Shown: piece by piece, positions 36,041-49,485 of the stretch
Numbering within the stretch: position 1 is the first letter of the stretch
Layout of the letters: each line of letters begins with the position of its first letter
Assembly: GCA_027922465.2 (NCBI GenBank)
Contig: BQMF02000025.1
Location: 1-64,000, forward strand
From: Turritopsis dohrnii
Lineage: Eukaryota; Cnidaria; Hydrozoa; Anthoathecata; Oceaniidae
Direction: 5' to 3'
Length of the DNA stretch: 64,000 bases
The notes under the pieces: generated by a model
The model's database searches: none
What the model was told of the DNA's origin: nothing
The model's input: the letters and a program-made list of their open reading frames with translations, nothing else
Program-made: the position numbers and the translations under genes

Positions 36041-36560
36041 CACGTTGGAATACAATTATTAGCTGACTTTGCTTGTTTCCCGTTTCAAAGCATGGTACTG
36101 TAAGTGGGAGACAGAATGTTTTTTCGTATCTCTTTCCTAATTTATTATTATATTATATTAAATTATTTAAAAAGTTCGTATGCTAAAATTAATTAAACAT
36201 TTTTATATTACTTTTGCGTTGTTTTAGTGAAGTGAACAACAAGGATTTTGAAGCACAGCTTGAAATCTGAAATTTTGCCAACCATACATTTTATGTTTGT
36301 ATATGTTTTAGCTCTAAATCTTTCATTCAATAAATTTTATTCAATGCACTAATTTTTGGTGGATCTTGCCATTTTAATTGGATTTCTGTGTATGCAAGAA
36401 AGCCATACTACAAATTCTTGTTTTTCTTCTTTAACTGTCCTCCACTAGTGATCATGATCAATAAGACCTTTTAATATTATTTTTCTTGCTATTTTATGTA
36501 AACGTTGGCTATTTTTATATATTTCCCCTTAAGGCGAAATATATGTTATAACCGGCATTT
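36041..36560. other. intergenic, no gene seen
   Basis: A+T-rich spacer without a supported feature. Confidence 0.45.
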
Positions 36561-37260
36561 CCTTCTCCTTTGGAATGAGCCATAATTAGGACAAACACGT
36601 AAAGGTCTTCACCAGGTAACTTTTCAAGGGCTATCAGGTGGCTGCATAATTAAAATTAAAATCGCGTGAGCACAGTAAAAAAGACGCTAATGTGAGTTGA
36701 ATGAGCCGTCATTAGAAAAAACACATCAAGGTCTTCGCCAAGTAATTTTTCCTGTGCTATCACGTGGCTGTCTAGTAAACCCGGAATTTGCACATGGGTA
36801 TTCACAGCATGATAGTACACGTAAAATCAGTCATAATTAGGAAAAACACATGAACGTCTTCACCAGGTAACTTTTCAAAGGCTGTCAGGTGGCCATATAA
36901 TAAAACCAAAAGTCGCGCATGCGCAGAGAAACACCCGATAACATGACCTAAGTGAGCCATAATTGGGCAAAGATGAAAAAAGTCTTCACTACGTAATACG
37001 TAAATGGCTCCGTGATATTTGAAATTTGCACATGCGCAGTAGGAGACTACTGATACAAGAAAACTAAGTCATAAAGAGGCGAAACGCATAAACGTCTTCA
37101 TCAATTAGTTTCGCAAGAACTATTAAGTGGCCATAAAATGAAACCAAAAATCGCTCATGAGCAGTAGAAATATACTTGTATGAAGTTATGAGCCATACTA
37201 AGTTAAAAAACGCTCGAAGGTCTTAACCAGGTAACTTATAAAACTCTATAAATTCAGGCT
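36561..37260 (+). repeat. tandem array of ~125-bp units (GTCTTCACCAGGTAAC)
   Basis: Six diverged units each carry GAGCCATAATTAGG-like, AAACACNTNAANGTCTTC, CCAGGTAACTTTTCA and AGGTGGC...ATAA blocks, ending in a CGC-rich word such as GCGCATGCGCAG. The starts are near 36575, 36705, 36830, 36955, 37070 and 37190. Confidence 0.75.
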
Positions 37261-37949
37261 ATTGTTTTCCATCATTATGTTGCGTAATATTTTTTTGTGG
37301 AACTGAAATCTTCACTAACAGTATATGTCAGTTCTCCTTTTTATTTACTTTCAAATAAACAAGTTCCAGATAATCCTGACATGAACTTATATTTATCAAG
37401 TCAATTGGTACGAGCAAGTTGTTTCTGTTAATAAAATCATCGTATGTGGCAGAGTAAGTGGGGCAGATTTGCACTTAGAGACGTTATTGAAAAGTGTGCA
37501 AAGACCAATAAAAATTGTTAGGCGTGTGAAGTGGAACTTTGCGCTTATAAATGTATTGGTTGCTGGACATGGGTAGTATATAATTAAAAGTATAGCTTGG
37601 CCGCAAATTTATACTATTAGAAAATTTTGCATAAGATCATTCTACATGCTCAGTTATCCTTCAATGGAGGATACTTTAAAACTCAAATATTTGTTTATTT
37701 CTTTGGTTATCGCCGTTGAAAATCATTGAATTGTATTTGCATTTGGTTTCTTTATAAAATCCTTTGAATAAGAACTTGTTCTGTTATTGTTAAAGGTATC
37801 CTGAAGTCATTGATTTAAATGGGACATAGGGAGTTATAAAATGTAGTGAAGCAAACAGTTAGCATATTGTCACTTTTTAATTAAATATCTCATTTCCAAC
37901 CGATTCTTAGTTTGTGATAAGGAGGTGAACCCTTCTATGTGTGACGTCA
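37261..37949. other. A+T-rich interior between the array and its inverted units
   Basis: No supported frame. It may be the interior of one element bounded by the array at 36561 and the inverted units at 37950. Confidence 0.4.
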
Positions 37950-38245
37950 ATTGAATTCAAGATACCTTGAAACAAACACTTCTTATTTTTTTTTACCAGT
38001 ACTGAAAATACATGTATATTTACACAAACTTGACTTTTCTTGCCATAATTCTACCCAAATGTTTTCACTGCGCATGCGCGAAATTGTTTATTATTATTTG
38101 GTCACTTCATAACACGTGGAATATTATATGATGAAAACCTGATATGTTTTGTGTATCTATGGCTCTTTTGCGTCATACTAGTATATTTCTACTGCGCATG
38201 CGCGATATTTCTGGCTCTATATCGGTTTGATGGTAGTCTTCAACG
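37950..38245 (-). repeat. inverted units of the GCGCATGCGC repeat
   Basis: Two reverse-oriented units carry CACTGCGCATGCGCGA at 38066 and CTACTGCGCATGCGCGA at 38191, each beside sequence like the reverse complement of the 36.5-kb units. The arrangement suggests one long foldback element from about 36.5 to 38.25 kb. Confidence 0.6.
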
Positions 38246-38353
38246 AATAAAGCGCAATAATGAAGCAAGGTAACAGCACTATTTTTCACGTTCTTGTCTT
38301 AGAGTATGAGAAAGGTCCCATTTAGAATTCATCAAACTTTTTGCAGGAAAGTC

Positions 38354-41300
38354 TTATAAAAATGTTTGAAAGAACGAGGCATGACGTAATTTTATGCTCA
38401 CTGACCCAAGCAAATTTAACAAGGTTTTCACCATGAATTTTGCTCTTCCAAATGGGACCTTTCTCATAGTGCTTAACAGCTCCACAAACTCTGGGCAGAT
38501 AAACCACATTTTTTCACAGAAAGCAAGGTATTCACTTTCGCTAGCTTTGTTACTGAAACACTTCCTACAGAACGCTATTATTTCATCTGTTTCTGCGAGT
38601 GGTATTAACGCATCAACATTTGCATCCTGCGAAAGCAGTTTAAAAACTTTAGCATAGGCTTTCTTCAGTGCCGTAGACACGAAATTTTTTTTAGGTGGGC
38701 CCTGATGTTTAGTATCTAAGGAGGCCCCACCATGGTTGGGGCCGAGGGGCCGAAAATTTTTGGGATTTTATACCCTCTAGATTAGCTAAAACTGCATTTT
38801 CGAAAGACAATTTTAAACAATAGGATATCCAAAATGACATGAAATTATAGTATATTTTCAAGTTTCTAAGACTATCTTTGTTATAAACTCTGCATATATC
38901 CCATTACATTTTTGATAAGTACTACGATGGATATTGAAACAAAAATAGTAGCAAATGCTTTATAGCGCGAAGTGTCCAAAGATGTTTTTTCTTGTGTCGT
39001 ATTTGTCGATGAACTCATTTGCAACAGCTTTTAAGTGCAGTTTATCAACAGCATCTTTGTGGATGTGAAGAACGTGTCGTATTTGTCGATGAACTCATTT
39101 GCAACAGCTTTTAAGTGCAGTTTATCAACAGCATCTTTGTGGATGTGAAGAACGAGTAAGTTACCTATCCTCTTTATTGTTGTTATCATTCCTTTGAATC
39201 ACCATAATGCAACACTTGCTGCATTGATTTATCAAAATACATTCTTTCAAATGCAGGAGCAGATGCCTCTGGTAGGATAGCCATTAATGCGGTGACAGAA
39301 TTCGAATCAGCTGAGGGGTTTGATGTAGGGTAAAGAATGTCATTCGATATTTGCTTCAACAGCGTCCGTGCTTCTTTGAAATTACTACTTTTTGGGGGGT
39401 CTAAATTCGTGATAAAAGTTCGATCATAACGTCGATTAGGTGTCGGTATTGCTTGAGCATTGACTTTTGTCTCGATGGGTTCAAGGAAAGCATTCCTTAA
39501 CCCAATGTCTATCTTAGTTCCATCACATGCCACTAACGGAGATTGGAGCCACACCAATGACATTTTTCCCGGATGTCGACATTCATATGTGATGCCCAAG
39601 CAAAAAACCAATCTATGAAAGTTTGGGTTGACATAAATGATGGAGCATCTGGACTTGATCGACGATAACGGTTGATGTAGCATGTTACAAACCCACGAAA
39701 TGTTTGTTTTGTTGCCATAACAGTGTCAACAAATTCCCAGCCTAGAAGCACAATCAATTGGTTATACCTTAAAAACGCCTTTTAAACTACTAGTATTTGA
39801 AAGTTACACTTTAGTTGACACATATAACATCCAAATAGAAATGAAAATAATTACCAAGCTCATATCCAGCACAGGTGAAACGAGAATATATCGAGTTTTC
39901 TGCTCCGTCCCATCACTTAATGCAAACATTGGCAGCACATTTTCGAAAAAACACTTTACATACAACACAACCACGGTCAAGATAAAGGTTTGTAAAATGG
40001 CTGAACTTTAAGAACCCATCGGGTTGATTGACACTGGTCCATCCAACCTAAAATAGCACCCAATATTATCTTTTTTTATAAACTTGTCGCAATGCTACAA
40101 CTTTTGTATATATATACAATACTATACTGTTGATCCTTTTTAAGTCACAAAATATTCTTTAGAACACTTCTTGAAATTATTTTCTTGATACGAATTACAA
40201 TATCAAGCTAATATTTTCGTGTACTGACGTTGTTGATACTGATACTATTGATACCCAACAATTTAGTTTTCAAGTTTTAACCTTAAATGAATTACTTTGA
40301 AACTAAAGCTGAATTTACCCCAAAAGGACAAGATCCTGCAGGAAGGTTGGGAGAAAAAGCCAGATCACCAGAATAATTGCGAATGTTGATAGCTTGTCTA
40401 ACAGCAATATCATTCAACAGCTTTTCACTGAAAGGATCACGATCTACTTCATCTTTACTGAGTGCATCCCTGCCAAACGTCCAACGACCAGAACCAACAT
40501 CAAACACATTTTCCCACTAAAAAAATTTTCAGTTCTCGGTTCAAAATAAATGGTTTTCAGATAAATTCTTCAACTTTAATGTTCAAAAAGATGGTCAGAT
40601 CAATTATAAGTAAATAATGCTACCTTTTCCCGAGGAAGGTGTAGCTCGGTTTCTTCACCATCGCTATCACTGTCATCCTTCACATCATCATCATCATCAT
40701 CATCATCTGAATCCGCTGCATCAGGGATATTTTCAACAAGTCTGAAGAATTTGCAAAGTACTTTTAGATGATGACATGCACTGTCACTATTCAAGGACGT
40801 GATATTCCTTGTCGCTGATTGGTTGACTTGATAAAGGGAAGCATGGAATTTGACAATTTTTCTGCAACTTTTAGCAACCATGAAGATGGTAAAAATTGAC
40901 GAGGAACCTTCTGAAACAACTGAAAATTTTTCCACACCAGTCTTGGAAGGCAAAGTAATGACATTAGCTGAGTGTGATGGTATCGCACTCAAGACTTTGG
41001 CCACATTAACAAAGCAGCTGACTTCATCTTCAGCATTAACTGAATATGGAGTATACTGCAACAAGCTTTTTAAGAGCCGTATGTGGCAACATGATTTTTC
41101 TTCACTGAATGTGGTCACCAGAATGCTGTAACTTTCACAGCTGCATCGATATGATGGACAGTCACCGTTAAAATTGACTGAAACATGTTCAAATTCCTTT
41201 TCCTAAAGACAGAAAAAGGTATTCTTAAACTTGAAGGCATAGAAAAAGATTTATGAACCTTATCATCAATGCAAGTAAAAGTTAAGGGATTTCAAGGGAT

Positions 41301-44300
41301 TTAGGGAAAAACAAAACATGTCATATTTTATAAACAATTTTTTAATCTGTAACTAATTTTCTATTTCAATATTTTCTATTTTAATTTTAAATTTTGAAAT
41401 TCGTGCTTAAGCATCATCATCATAGTTGACAAGATATCAACTATTTAAGCAAATATGAAAGCTTCTCAGCAAGTTTAGGCTGCTAATTCAAACTTAGGCA
41501 AAACTCTAAGTAGGGTTTGTTCATAAGAAATTTGAGAAAGTTTAAAACTGTCTAGCTTACCATAAAGTTTCCAGTTTTTGAGCAATAACTATTCATCAAA
41601 ACGACCTGCTCCATTTCGGTCAACACTCTCCAACAAATAACTCCACGACAAAACAATTCACAACAGTAATAATCAAATAATGATATTGACTTTTCACTCA
41701 ACTAATAAATAAAATAATTATTTGTATTATAATAAAAGGTTTCATTGAATGCCTTTGCCAAAAACAAAAATTTAAATAAATTTCGGTTTTAAATTTTTGT
41801 TTTTGCCTTAAACCCATCCAAATTTAAACTATTAATTATTTGTACTTATCTTCTTATCATCTTATTGAGATAAGGCAGAAATTTGCTAAGTGAGACAAAT
41901 TTAAACTGAAAATATAGAGAGGAAATATTATACCATAACATCCATTGCTTCAGAATCTTGACTATTTGCCTCTTCACTTAGTACACTTTTATGGATAATT
42001 TGGTCTTGGTCCTGAAATTTATAGAAAACAATTACAAAAAATTTTATGTTAGATTATTTATTTCAAGAAGTATATGAAAACAATGGTATGCTGAAAACAA
42101 CCTTTTTTTTACCTCATTTTCATCAGCAAAAATGTCATTATAGTCTTCATTCAGATCATCATTCTCTAAATTCTCACCACTGTCATCACCGGTATTATCA
42201 ACATCATCAACAAATCGGCTCTCTAGTATTTGATGCTGTAAGGTAATTTTTGATATAAATTCAAAAACAAAAAAATACAAATATATAATATATATCAAAT
42301 AAACAATAGTGAATATCCATTGTCATTCACAAGAGTCTTGTTCTCAGCAAAAGAAATGTTCTCATTTGAAAAAGATTTTAAGAATGATAATATGTTTAGA
42401 TACATACCAAATTCGTTTTACGCCTTTTCTTATTGTCAAAATAATAAACTGGAACTTTCAAACCAACAATATTTTGAAGACAAGCATATAATATTGAAAC
42501 TGGATCACTCCGAAACTGTATAGCTTGAATAATTCTATGGCGAGGAGAACCAGGAAACACTCGGGATGCTGTTGGCAAACGTTGTTCAAACCGCAGATTG
42601 TCAACGTTCTCATTCCATTTCCATTTGTGGAAATTGGGAATAGAATTTAGTATTTCAAACTGCTGGGAAAATGGAAGTGTTCCTTCAACATTACTCCAAA
42701 CATTCAAGGTTTCAACCATAGTTGGATTTGAACGATGTTTCATCAGTGCATCCTCAATACTATCTTTCATTGTGTCAGGGAAACTAAAATAGTACCTATC
42801 AAGAAAGATCCATTCCATTTCAATATACAGCATGGGTTACAGTAGTGAATGACAAGAATATATACAATGATCATGCCCTAAAAAGGATAACCCTTTAAGC
42901 AATGCTAACACAAAATAGTGCATAAAAAGCAACAAGTGGATCAGTAAGTTTCAGTAAATCAGTAAATCAGCGATCAGTAAAAATATTTAATATCAAAATG
43001 AAAACATGAAAACATCAAAATGAAAACATTTATTACCTTTGATTAATACGACCTTTATCATCTTTTATTTGTTCCATTTTCTGGTCTTTGTGTAGTATAA
43101 GAGCAAAGACATGCTTTATAGTTGTGTTGGAAGGTTGCAAGGAATACAAAAGATTTCTTGTTTGAAAACAAATTTCTTTTGTAGTTGTTATAGTTTTTCT
43201 TGCCTAAAATGAAAAGGGTCATAAAAATCACAAAAATATTATCAAAAAAATTCAACTATTTCAAACAACCAATTCAAAAAAGAATAAGTTACAGTTAATT
43301 ACAGTAAAAAAAATAATTCTGAAGAAGCTTAGACTGATTTTATTACATTGACATTACCTAACATACTCACCAAGGTTTTTCTTTTTAGACAGGAATAATT
43401 TTTCATTCCTTTCTTTATGACTGATTACATCACCACGAGTGTACACATTCAATGGGTATACTTTTTCAACAGCCATTAGTTCGTTGATCTTATTTATATG
43501 AGCAGCATGAAATCTGTCAAAGCAACCACACTCAAAATAACGGCTTATGAAGCAAGGTTCAACATCATCACTTTGACATTCAAATATTGCATGAAAAAAT
43601 ATTCCATCAACAAATTCTGAAGAGGATAATGACAGCAGGGCATCCTCTGCATCAAATACATAATTTCCAGGCTTTAACATCTCTTTTTGCAATGTAGAAA
43701 AAGCATTAGTGTAACTTGATATTGCTTCTGTACACATCAGTAATGTTTTAATTGCTGCAAAACACTCATCACCTATCAAATGAGTAAAAAAAAAAGAAGG
43801 TAAGTTGGATTTGTTCTAGCTCAAAGAGTCGTTAAGAAAAGAATGAAATAAATATTGATGTAATTATTCAATTCTCTTTTTAAAAATAATAATGAATAGC
43901 TACTTTTTTGCACCAAACTGTATGAGTAGAAGACTATCCTCATTAATTTTTACCTTTCACTCGGTCAAGAACACTCATCCTTAATGGTATGAAAAAATTA
44001 TATAAAGTAAAAAAACATTCATTAAAATATACCAGAGTTATCCAAAGCTCCAGAAGAAGATTGGAATGAACACATATCATCTTCCAACACAACATTTCCC
44101 TAAAAAAATGCCACAAAATTTCTTAATGAGCTTTAGCCTTACGTATTTTTTTACTTTTTTAGCCTTACGTATCCATCCATTGCTTTATATCAATTGCATG
44201 CCTCTCAACTACAGTTTCCTAATCATGACAAAAAATGTTATTAGAAATGACAAATGTAAAAATAAATAGTTACATTAGCATCAGAAGCTGTCGAGGGAGA

Positions 44301-44381
44301 TAAAACTTGTCCTTCTTCTAGAACATTTAAAGTATCTTGCAAAACATTTTCGGTATCATATCTTCTTGCAGGTAGATCCAT
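38354..44381 (-). pseudogene. HMGXB3-like cysteine-cluster gene, multi-exon, decaying
   Basis: The start is ATG 44381. Exons with GT-AG sites are 44381-44274, 44099-44033, 43772-43371, about 43200-43035, 42795-42408, 42235-42113, 42011-41934, 41202-40624, 40516-40319, 40047-39855 and 39741 to about 39186, with coding traces at 39176-38960 and 38680-38354. Most junctions keep phase. Recognisable parts are an acidic segment, a CPSYRCSCESYS...CCH cluster, an Asp-rich linker, a CVVCKVFFRKCAANVCIK cluster, and CHWCG leading into LVACDGTKIDIG. I associate this layout with HMGXB3-like and KDZ-transposon-associated cysteine-cluster proteins; the name is from memory. Lesions include a TGA at 39915-39913, a one-base shift in exon 11 near 39545, and an 80-bp duplication. 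Exon 3 to exon 4 does not join cleanly. Confidence 0.5.
38994..39153 (-). repeat. perfect 80-bp tandem duplication
   Basis: 38994-39073 and 39074-39153 are identical. On minus, one copy reads VLHIHKDAVDKLHLKAVANE in a frame consistent with the HMGXB3-like gene. As 80 is not a multiple of three, the duplication shifts the frame. Complete identity implies a recent event. Confidence 0.95.
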
Positions 44382-44478
44382 TTCAAACCACAAAACAAGA
44401 AGCTCAAAATAGAAATAAGTAAAAAAATTAACCCACTTAGTTATTGTCAACTTCTAGAATAGAACATGCATTATCAGT

Positions 44479-44593
44479 GAAATCATGTAAACGAGGGATC
44501 CCTCAATTGAGGTATCCAAAATAAATATATATGGTTTGCTTTTCCTAAAAATTGCAGTAGAAGAAATGAGGGATCCCACGTTTACATGATTTC
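44479..44593. mobile_element. 115-bp hairpin MITE
   Basis: Arms of about 28 bp read AAATCATGTAAACGAGGGAT and its near-perfect reverse complement, and contain GGGATCCCTCA. The centre is only about 60 bp. It sits 100 bp upstream of the HMGXB3-like start codon. Confidence 0.8.
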
Positions 44594-46389
44594 CCTGGAC
44601 TGATTGTCTCTTTTTCTTTATGATTCTGAATTAGGTTTAGATGATAGCTTGCATAACCATAAAGGCATATGATAGCGCCATAAAGGCTTTAATTTGTTCT
44701 GGAAATGCAATTTATAACTGGCCAAGTTTTGGTTTAAGAACACACCATATTTTGAGATAGTTATGCTTAATAAAGCAAATTAAAAAAAATCATAGTCCTC
44801 ATATAAAATCAAAAAGAAGGAAGAAGAAGTGAAGGAAGAAGATGAAGAACTCCAGAGAATCCAACAAAGGCCTTATTTCAGAATATTTTTAAAAAAGTGA
44901 TGAAGAAGAAAATGATGAAGAAGAACACTTCTGAAATGCATGTGAAAGAGACTTGGGCACCACTCAGATTAATAAATAAATAAAATAGAAAATGTGACCT
45001 GAACTGTTTCCTCGTTTCTTCAACTTCCATCGCAGCTTTGCATTCAGCTTGTTTACAGCAACGCTACCATTTACAATGCGCCTCACTTGCACATCGTTAT
45101 ATGATGTAATATCCTATATTTACACTGTGCAGGATTTGTGATATGAACTGACTGATAGGAATCCTTTACCTAGATTTTGGTGTATCACTTTTCTTATTTG
45201 ATTGAGTAGAAAAAATGTTACAGACAAAAAACTGGAAGTGGTGCTTGCAAAAATCTTTGAAAAATGGACAAAAAACCCGAACAAAATATTCCTGCGAGAC
45301 TCTTTGATTAAATTTGATAATGTTAATGAAAAGGCTATGGGGATTTAAAGAAAAAACATAGTTTGTCTAATCACCACGTTCGTTCACTCTGCAGTGCAAG
45401 GCGGACATAGGAAAACATTCGAAAATGCGCATGCGTCAGATAAATCTCGCAAAAATACGAAGAGGCAAGCTCTCGAAGTCCTCATACCAACCCCAAATTT
45501 TTCGTCTAAATTGGGGAAAATACTGCGTATAATGGAATGTAATGCAATACAATTGAAAGGTAGGTAACCAAGGATTATGGTTAAGGAAAAGTTTTGCGAT
45601 TTTCTGACGAGAACTTTGTTTTTCGCGGGAAAGTATCAGCAAACTTTATTGTCAAATAAAGCTTCAACTTTGAAGTTGAAATACACCTTTTCTAAAGTTT
45701 TCACAATAAAACCTATCATTTACACATTTGCTTGAACCCTCCCTCTAAGTATTAGTGTTGGAATCATTGTCCTGTATTTTTTTGTTTTGAAGAAAATCAA
45801 ATATTTTTGAGGAACCCCAAAATCCATCATGGCCGATGCCTCACATGAAGATAACCTGCAAAAACATGCAGAATATGTAGGAAAAAGCTGCCAAACGACC
45901 CAGTGACTTTCCATGGTAATCCCTCAATAATCTGCAGAATCAATGCTGCCTGTTTTTGTTTTTTTTAAAAAAGAGTGGCCTATAATTTTACTGACAGATA
46001 TGTGTGCAGTCTGTTTGGAGAATGTAAAAAAGTTGGTAGAGTGTTTGAAGCTAATTTGTTCAAACTGCAACAAATTATTCCAATTCTCTGAATGGAAAGA
46101 AAAATTTCATCACAAGGAATGAAGCTAGGGTGAAAAACCTAAGGCATAATTGTTCCAATTCCTTTCAAATAATGATACGACACATCACAAAACAAGCAGA
46201 AGGGGTTTCCTTCCATGTTATGCAAAAGAAATCTAATAGCAGTTCAGCTTTCTAGCAGATGTTAAAACCACAGAATATTTATATACATATCTACAGAATA
46301 TTTACATACAAAATTTTGCTTAAAATATAACACACTAATACAATATCGTTCTTTTGCATAACAGGTGGTTACATACATTTTAATGTACC
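44594..46389. other. intergenic, no gene seen
   Basis: Includes an AGAAGAAG-rich stretch at 44810-44930. No supported coding frame. Confidence 0.5.
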
Positions 46390-46393
46390 TTAA

Positions 46394-46876
46394 AGGAAGA
46401 AATTGTTTGCGGAAGAAATATTTGCGGAATATACTTTTGCGGATAAATGACCCAAAAATGCCATATTTTGCGGAAGAAATTTTTGCGGATGACGACTTCA
46501 AAAGAGATTTTGCGACATTAATTTTTGCGAATGCAATAAATTGAATGAAATTGAAAATAGGGAAACACCTAATTCAGTGTCTGAAAGAGCAGATTTATGG
46601 AATAACATCTATTTTTCATCAGTTATAATATCAGTTATACGTATTATAGTGCAAGTGCAGATACTGCTTGTATTGTTATTTACGAAGAGTAATAACAAGT
46701 CCTTAGATGTTCAATAACCTCAACTTTTTTCCTTGCGGATGAAAAATTTAGAAAATTTTGCAGAATTTATTTTTGCGGATGACCAATATTTATTCATTTT
46801 TGCAGAGTTAATTTTTGCGGATTTGAGCAAATTCCGCAAAAAAAGTTCAAATTTCTTCCGCAAACAATTTCTTCCC
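46394..46876. mobile_element. TTAA-flanked MITE with TTTTTGCGGA repeats
   Basis: The ends AGGAAGAAATTGTTTGCGGA and, in reverse complement, GGGAAGAAATTGTTTGCGGA are flanked by TTAA on both sides. Seven or more TTTTGCGGA words run inward from both ends in matching orientation. 483 bp, non-coding. A TTAA target suggests a piggyBac-type transposase in trans. Confidence 0.85.
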
Positions 46877-47560
46877 TTAAGGTATCCGCAACAAGTAACA
46901 AAAAACAAAAAATTTGGTGGGGATTTAATTTGGCGAATAGCGATTGTTTACAATATTGCCAGGTATTTAATTTGATCCTGGCCAAATTTTATATACTTTA
47001 TACACCAACCAAAGCACATACTCAGTCATTTATAAGCAATAAAATGAATATCTTAATACTTTAAACAGAGAAGGCATATATATTGCATATAGATTACCAT
47101 GTTACACATATTCTTTTTTATAAGAAACCAGTTTATTTGAAACTAGAGGCTTAATACTAGAAACTTTCAGTATTGGATTTTTTTTATACATCAAATAAAT
47201 TATAAGAATTTTGTAATTAAACAAATATCTTTCCATGAAATAACTTGAGTGTCAATTTCAAGGGCATACGTAAGAATGCGTAAGAATTACGTGCATGTAA
47301 GAAATGAGGTTAAGAGCAAGTGTTAAGAGAAAATTAATGTCATCAGGTTTCATGTTTTCAAGTTTCAAGAAACTTTTAGTTACTAAAGTCATGAAAAATT
47401 CAGAAGCTTTAGTTCTAATGTCTTTCACTAGGCTTTTATAATGAAAAAAATACGTGTAATTTAAATGTTTCCTTAACTAGATTCAAGGAACAAAATGACA
47501 GGCTAACACGTACATAAATCTTAAACACAGATTTAATGAATAAAATTCCTACAACGAATA

Positions 47561-47933
47561 CATGTTTTTTTTATAAGCAAGTGTCCTGCCCCTTGGTCAG
47601 GCTCGTATATGCTTAAGACCTCAATGAATCAAGGCTTAGCATATGCTTATGATATGCTTAAATTTTCTACTTTTTCTAAGGTGAGCTAAGGTTTGGGAAA
47701 CAGTGCACATTCGATTCGAAAGCTCGGGAAAATGTTAAAAACAGTGGAATTGTCTTCTTTCAGACATTCAAGCAATGGAGTAAATTCTTTTTGGGAAATC
47801 GAAAAAAATGACCGCATATTTAGACTACTTTAGCAATATATTTCAGGCTTGCTATATGCTTATTATGCTTTAAAAATCAGCAAATCTGAGCCTGTATATG
47901 CTTATAAGTGTTATGCTTATAAAAAAAAACATG
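47561..47933. mobile_element. TA-flanked MITE with ATATGCTTA repeats
   Basis: The ends CATGTTTTTTTTATAAGCA and its reverse complement (TGCTTATA...ACATG) are flanked by TA. Repeated TATATGCTTA words and paired AGGCTCGTATATGC / GCCTGTATATGC blocks lie just inside. About 373 bp, non-coding. Confidence 0.8.
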
Positions 47934-49485
47934 TATTATGAAACTGAAATAAATATTCTTTTTATTTCCTGTTACTCATTTTCCAAAACAAAAGGATTCG
48001 ACTAATCATGTTTGGCAATGTGTGAAATACTCTGTGCTGTAAATGGGTTTGTTAATGGAGTTTGTCTTGCCACGTATCTAAAACAATAATGAGAATAACT
48101 CACATATAAATATGTTATTGAAATTTTTTATAAGGACACTATTGTTGTTAATTTTGATATTTTCGATCAAAATGTCTTGCTAACACTCTGTCAAACCAAA
48201 AGAACAGAGGTTGGAGGACCATGTGGTGTGAGATTTGCAACACTGGAAAGGAGAATGTATGGAATGTGTGGTGAACAGGGTAGGGAATCAATTCACCCAG
48301 AATTTAACAACATCCATCAACAATGTTTTTTCGTATAAAAGCAAACCTTTCAAGAGTTGGAAGCACGTGTTGACATTATATTGGGATGCTCCCCCAAGAC
48401 TTAAAATATAAAAAAACAACTGAAAACTAGATGGATGAAGTAGAAAACTTACTGGTGTGCACACTTTTGTCTTGATGACAGATTCATTTACTCTGTTTTA
48501 GAGACTCTGCAATTTTTTTGTCCGTGGCACATTCCAAAACCTTCCTGGTGTTTGAAGGGAAATAACTTTTAAAAGAAAAAATACAGGTCAATGCGGTTTT
48601 TTGTGGTTTCTTCTCCTGTATGTGCTCTGCCCTTTTCCATTTTATTTGACACTGGGAAAACTTTAGATGTCTTTAAAATTCCAATTTGCCTCTAACCCCT
48701 TCAGGATTCCATCAATATCACATATTTGATGCATTTTCTACTTTTTCCCAACATTGCGTCCAAATGTAAACAAACATCAAAGAAGTTCCATGACCATGCT
48801 TTATTATAAAAGCCTGGAAACGAATATTTCAGTAAAAATACGCATAAATTATGCCACGAAAGTAGAAGCATCCTCTCCACGCGCCCGGTAAAAATTTGCG
48901 CCACTTTAACCGCCATATTGGATTTTAACCAAATTTCACGGAAGCACCTTAGCGCGTCCGCAAACTTAAATGTCCGCCGTGAAACAAACGTGTCACCTCT
49001 TTAGCAGTATTTACCCTAGCAAACTGGATACATTACGCAAATGCTTTGTTGTACGGAGTTGCAGCATTTCTCAATATTTTCCAAGACAGTCTTTATAAAA
49101 AGTTTCAGTGAACAAAGTTTTAAGAAAATGTTGAACTTAATTATTGGGAACAAGCCGCATGGCTGCAACAGGTCACGACTTAAAACTTTACTGTTATTGA
49201 TTGCCTGAGAAGAATAGGTGTTTTTTATTTTGCTATGTTTTTTCATTTTAACTGTATTATATACTTTTACTATACATTTCTAGAGTTTGTAGACATCTGA
49301 AAGATGCGTCGAAAGATGCGCTAGTGCTTTTTCTTCTCACTCGCGGAAAAGTAGGTTAGGTAAACCTTCCCCCAACCATGCTGGGTCATGCTTTAAAATG
49401 TTCAGTTTTGGGGGGTGAACGCTTATATAAATTGACAACTCTTAATTCGTTGAAGTATGCATTCCCAAAAGGTAAAATCTACATA
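47934..49485. other. intergenic, no gene seen
   Basis: No supported frame. A less A+T-rich patch at 48875-48985 (CCACGCGCCCGG, CCGCCATATTGG) could be a promoter-like stretch, but no adjacent exon was found. Confidence 0.4.

Noticed and set aside
36561..37260. CRISPR-like array from regularly spaced repeats
   Set aside because: The units are diverged, about 125 bp long with no constant short repeat and unique spacer pattern, and the genome is eukaryotic.
39913..39915. Selenocysteine at the TGA in the cysteine cluster
   Set aside because: The stop falls at a position that looks variable next to W-D-G. No SECIS-like structure was noticed, and other lesions in the same gene make a CGA-to-TGA type mutation more likely.
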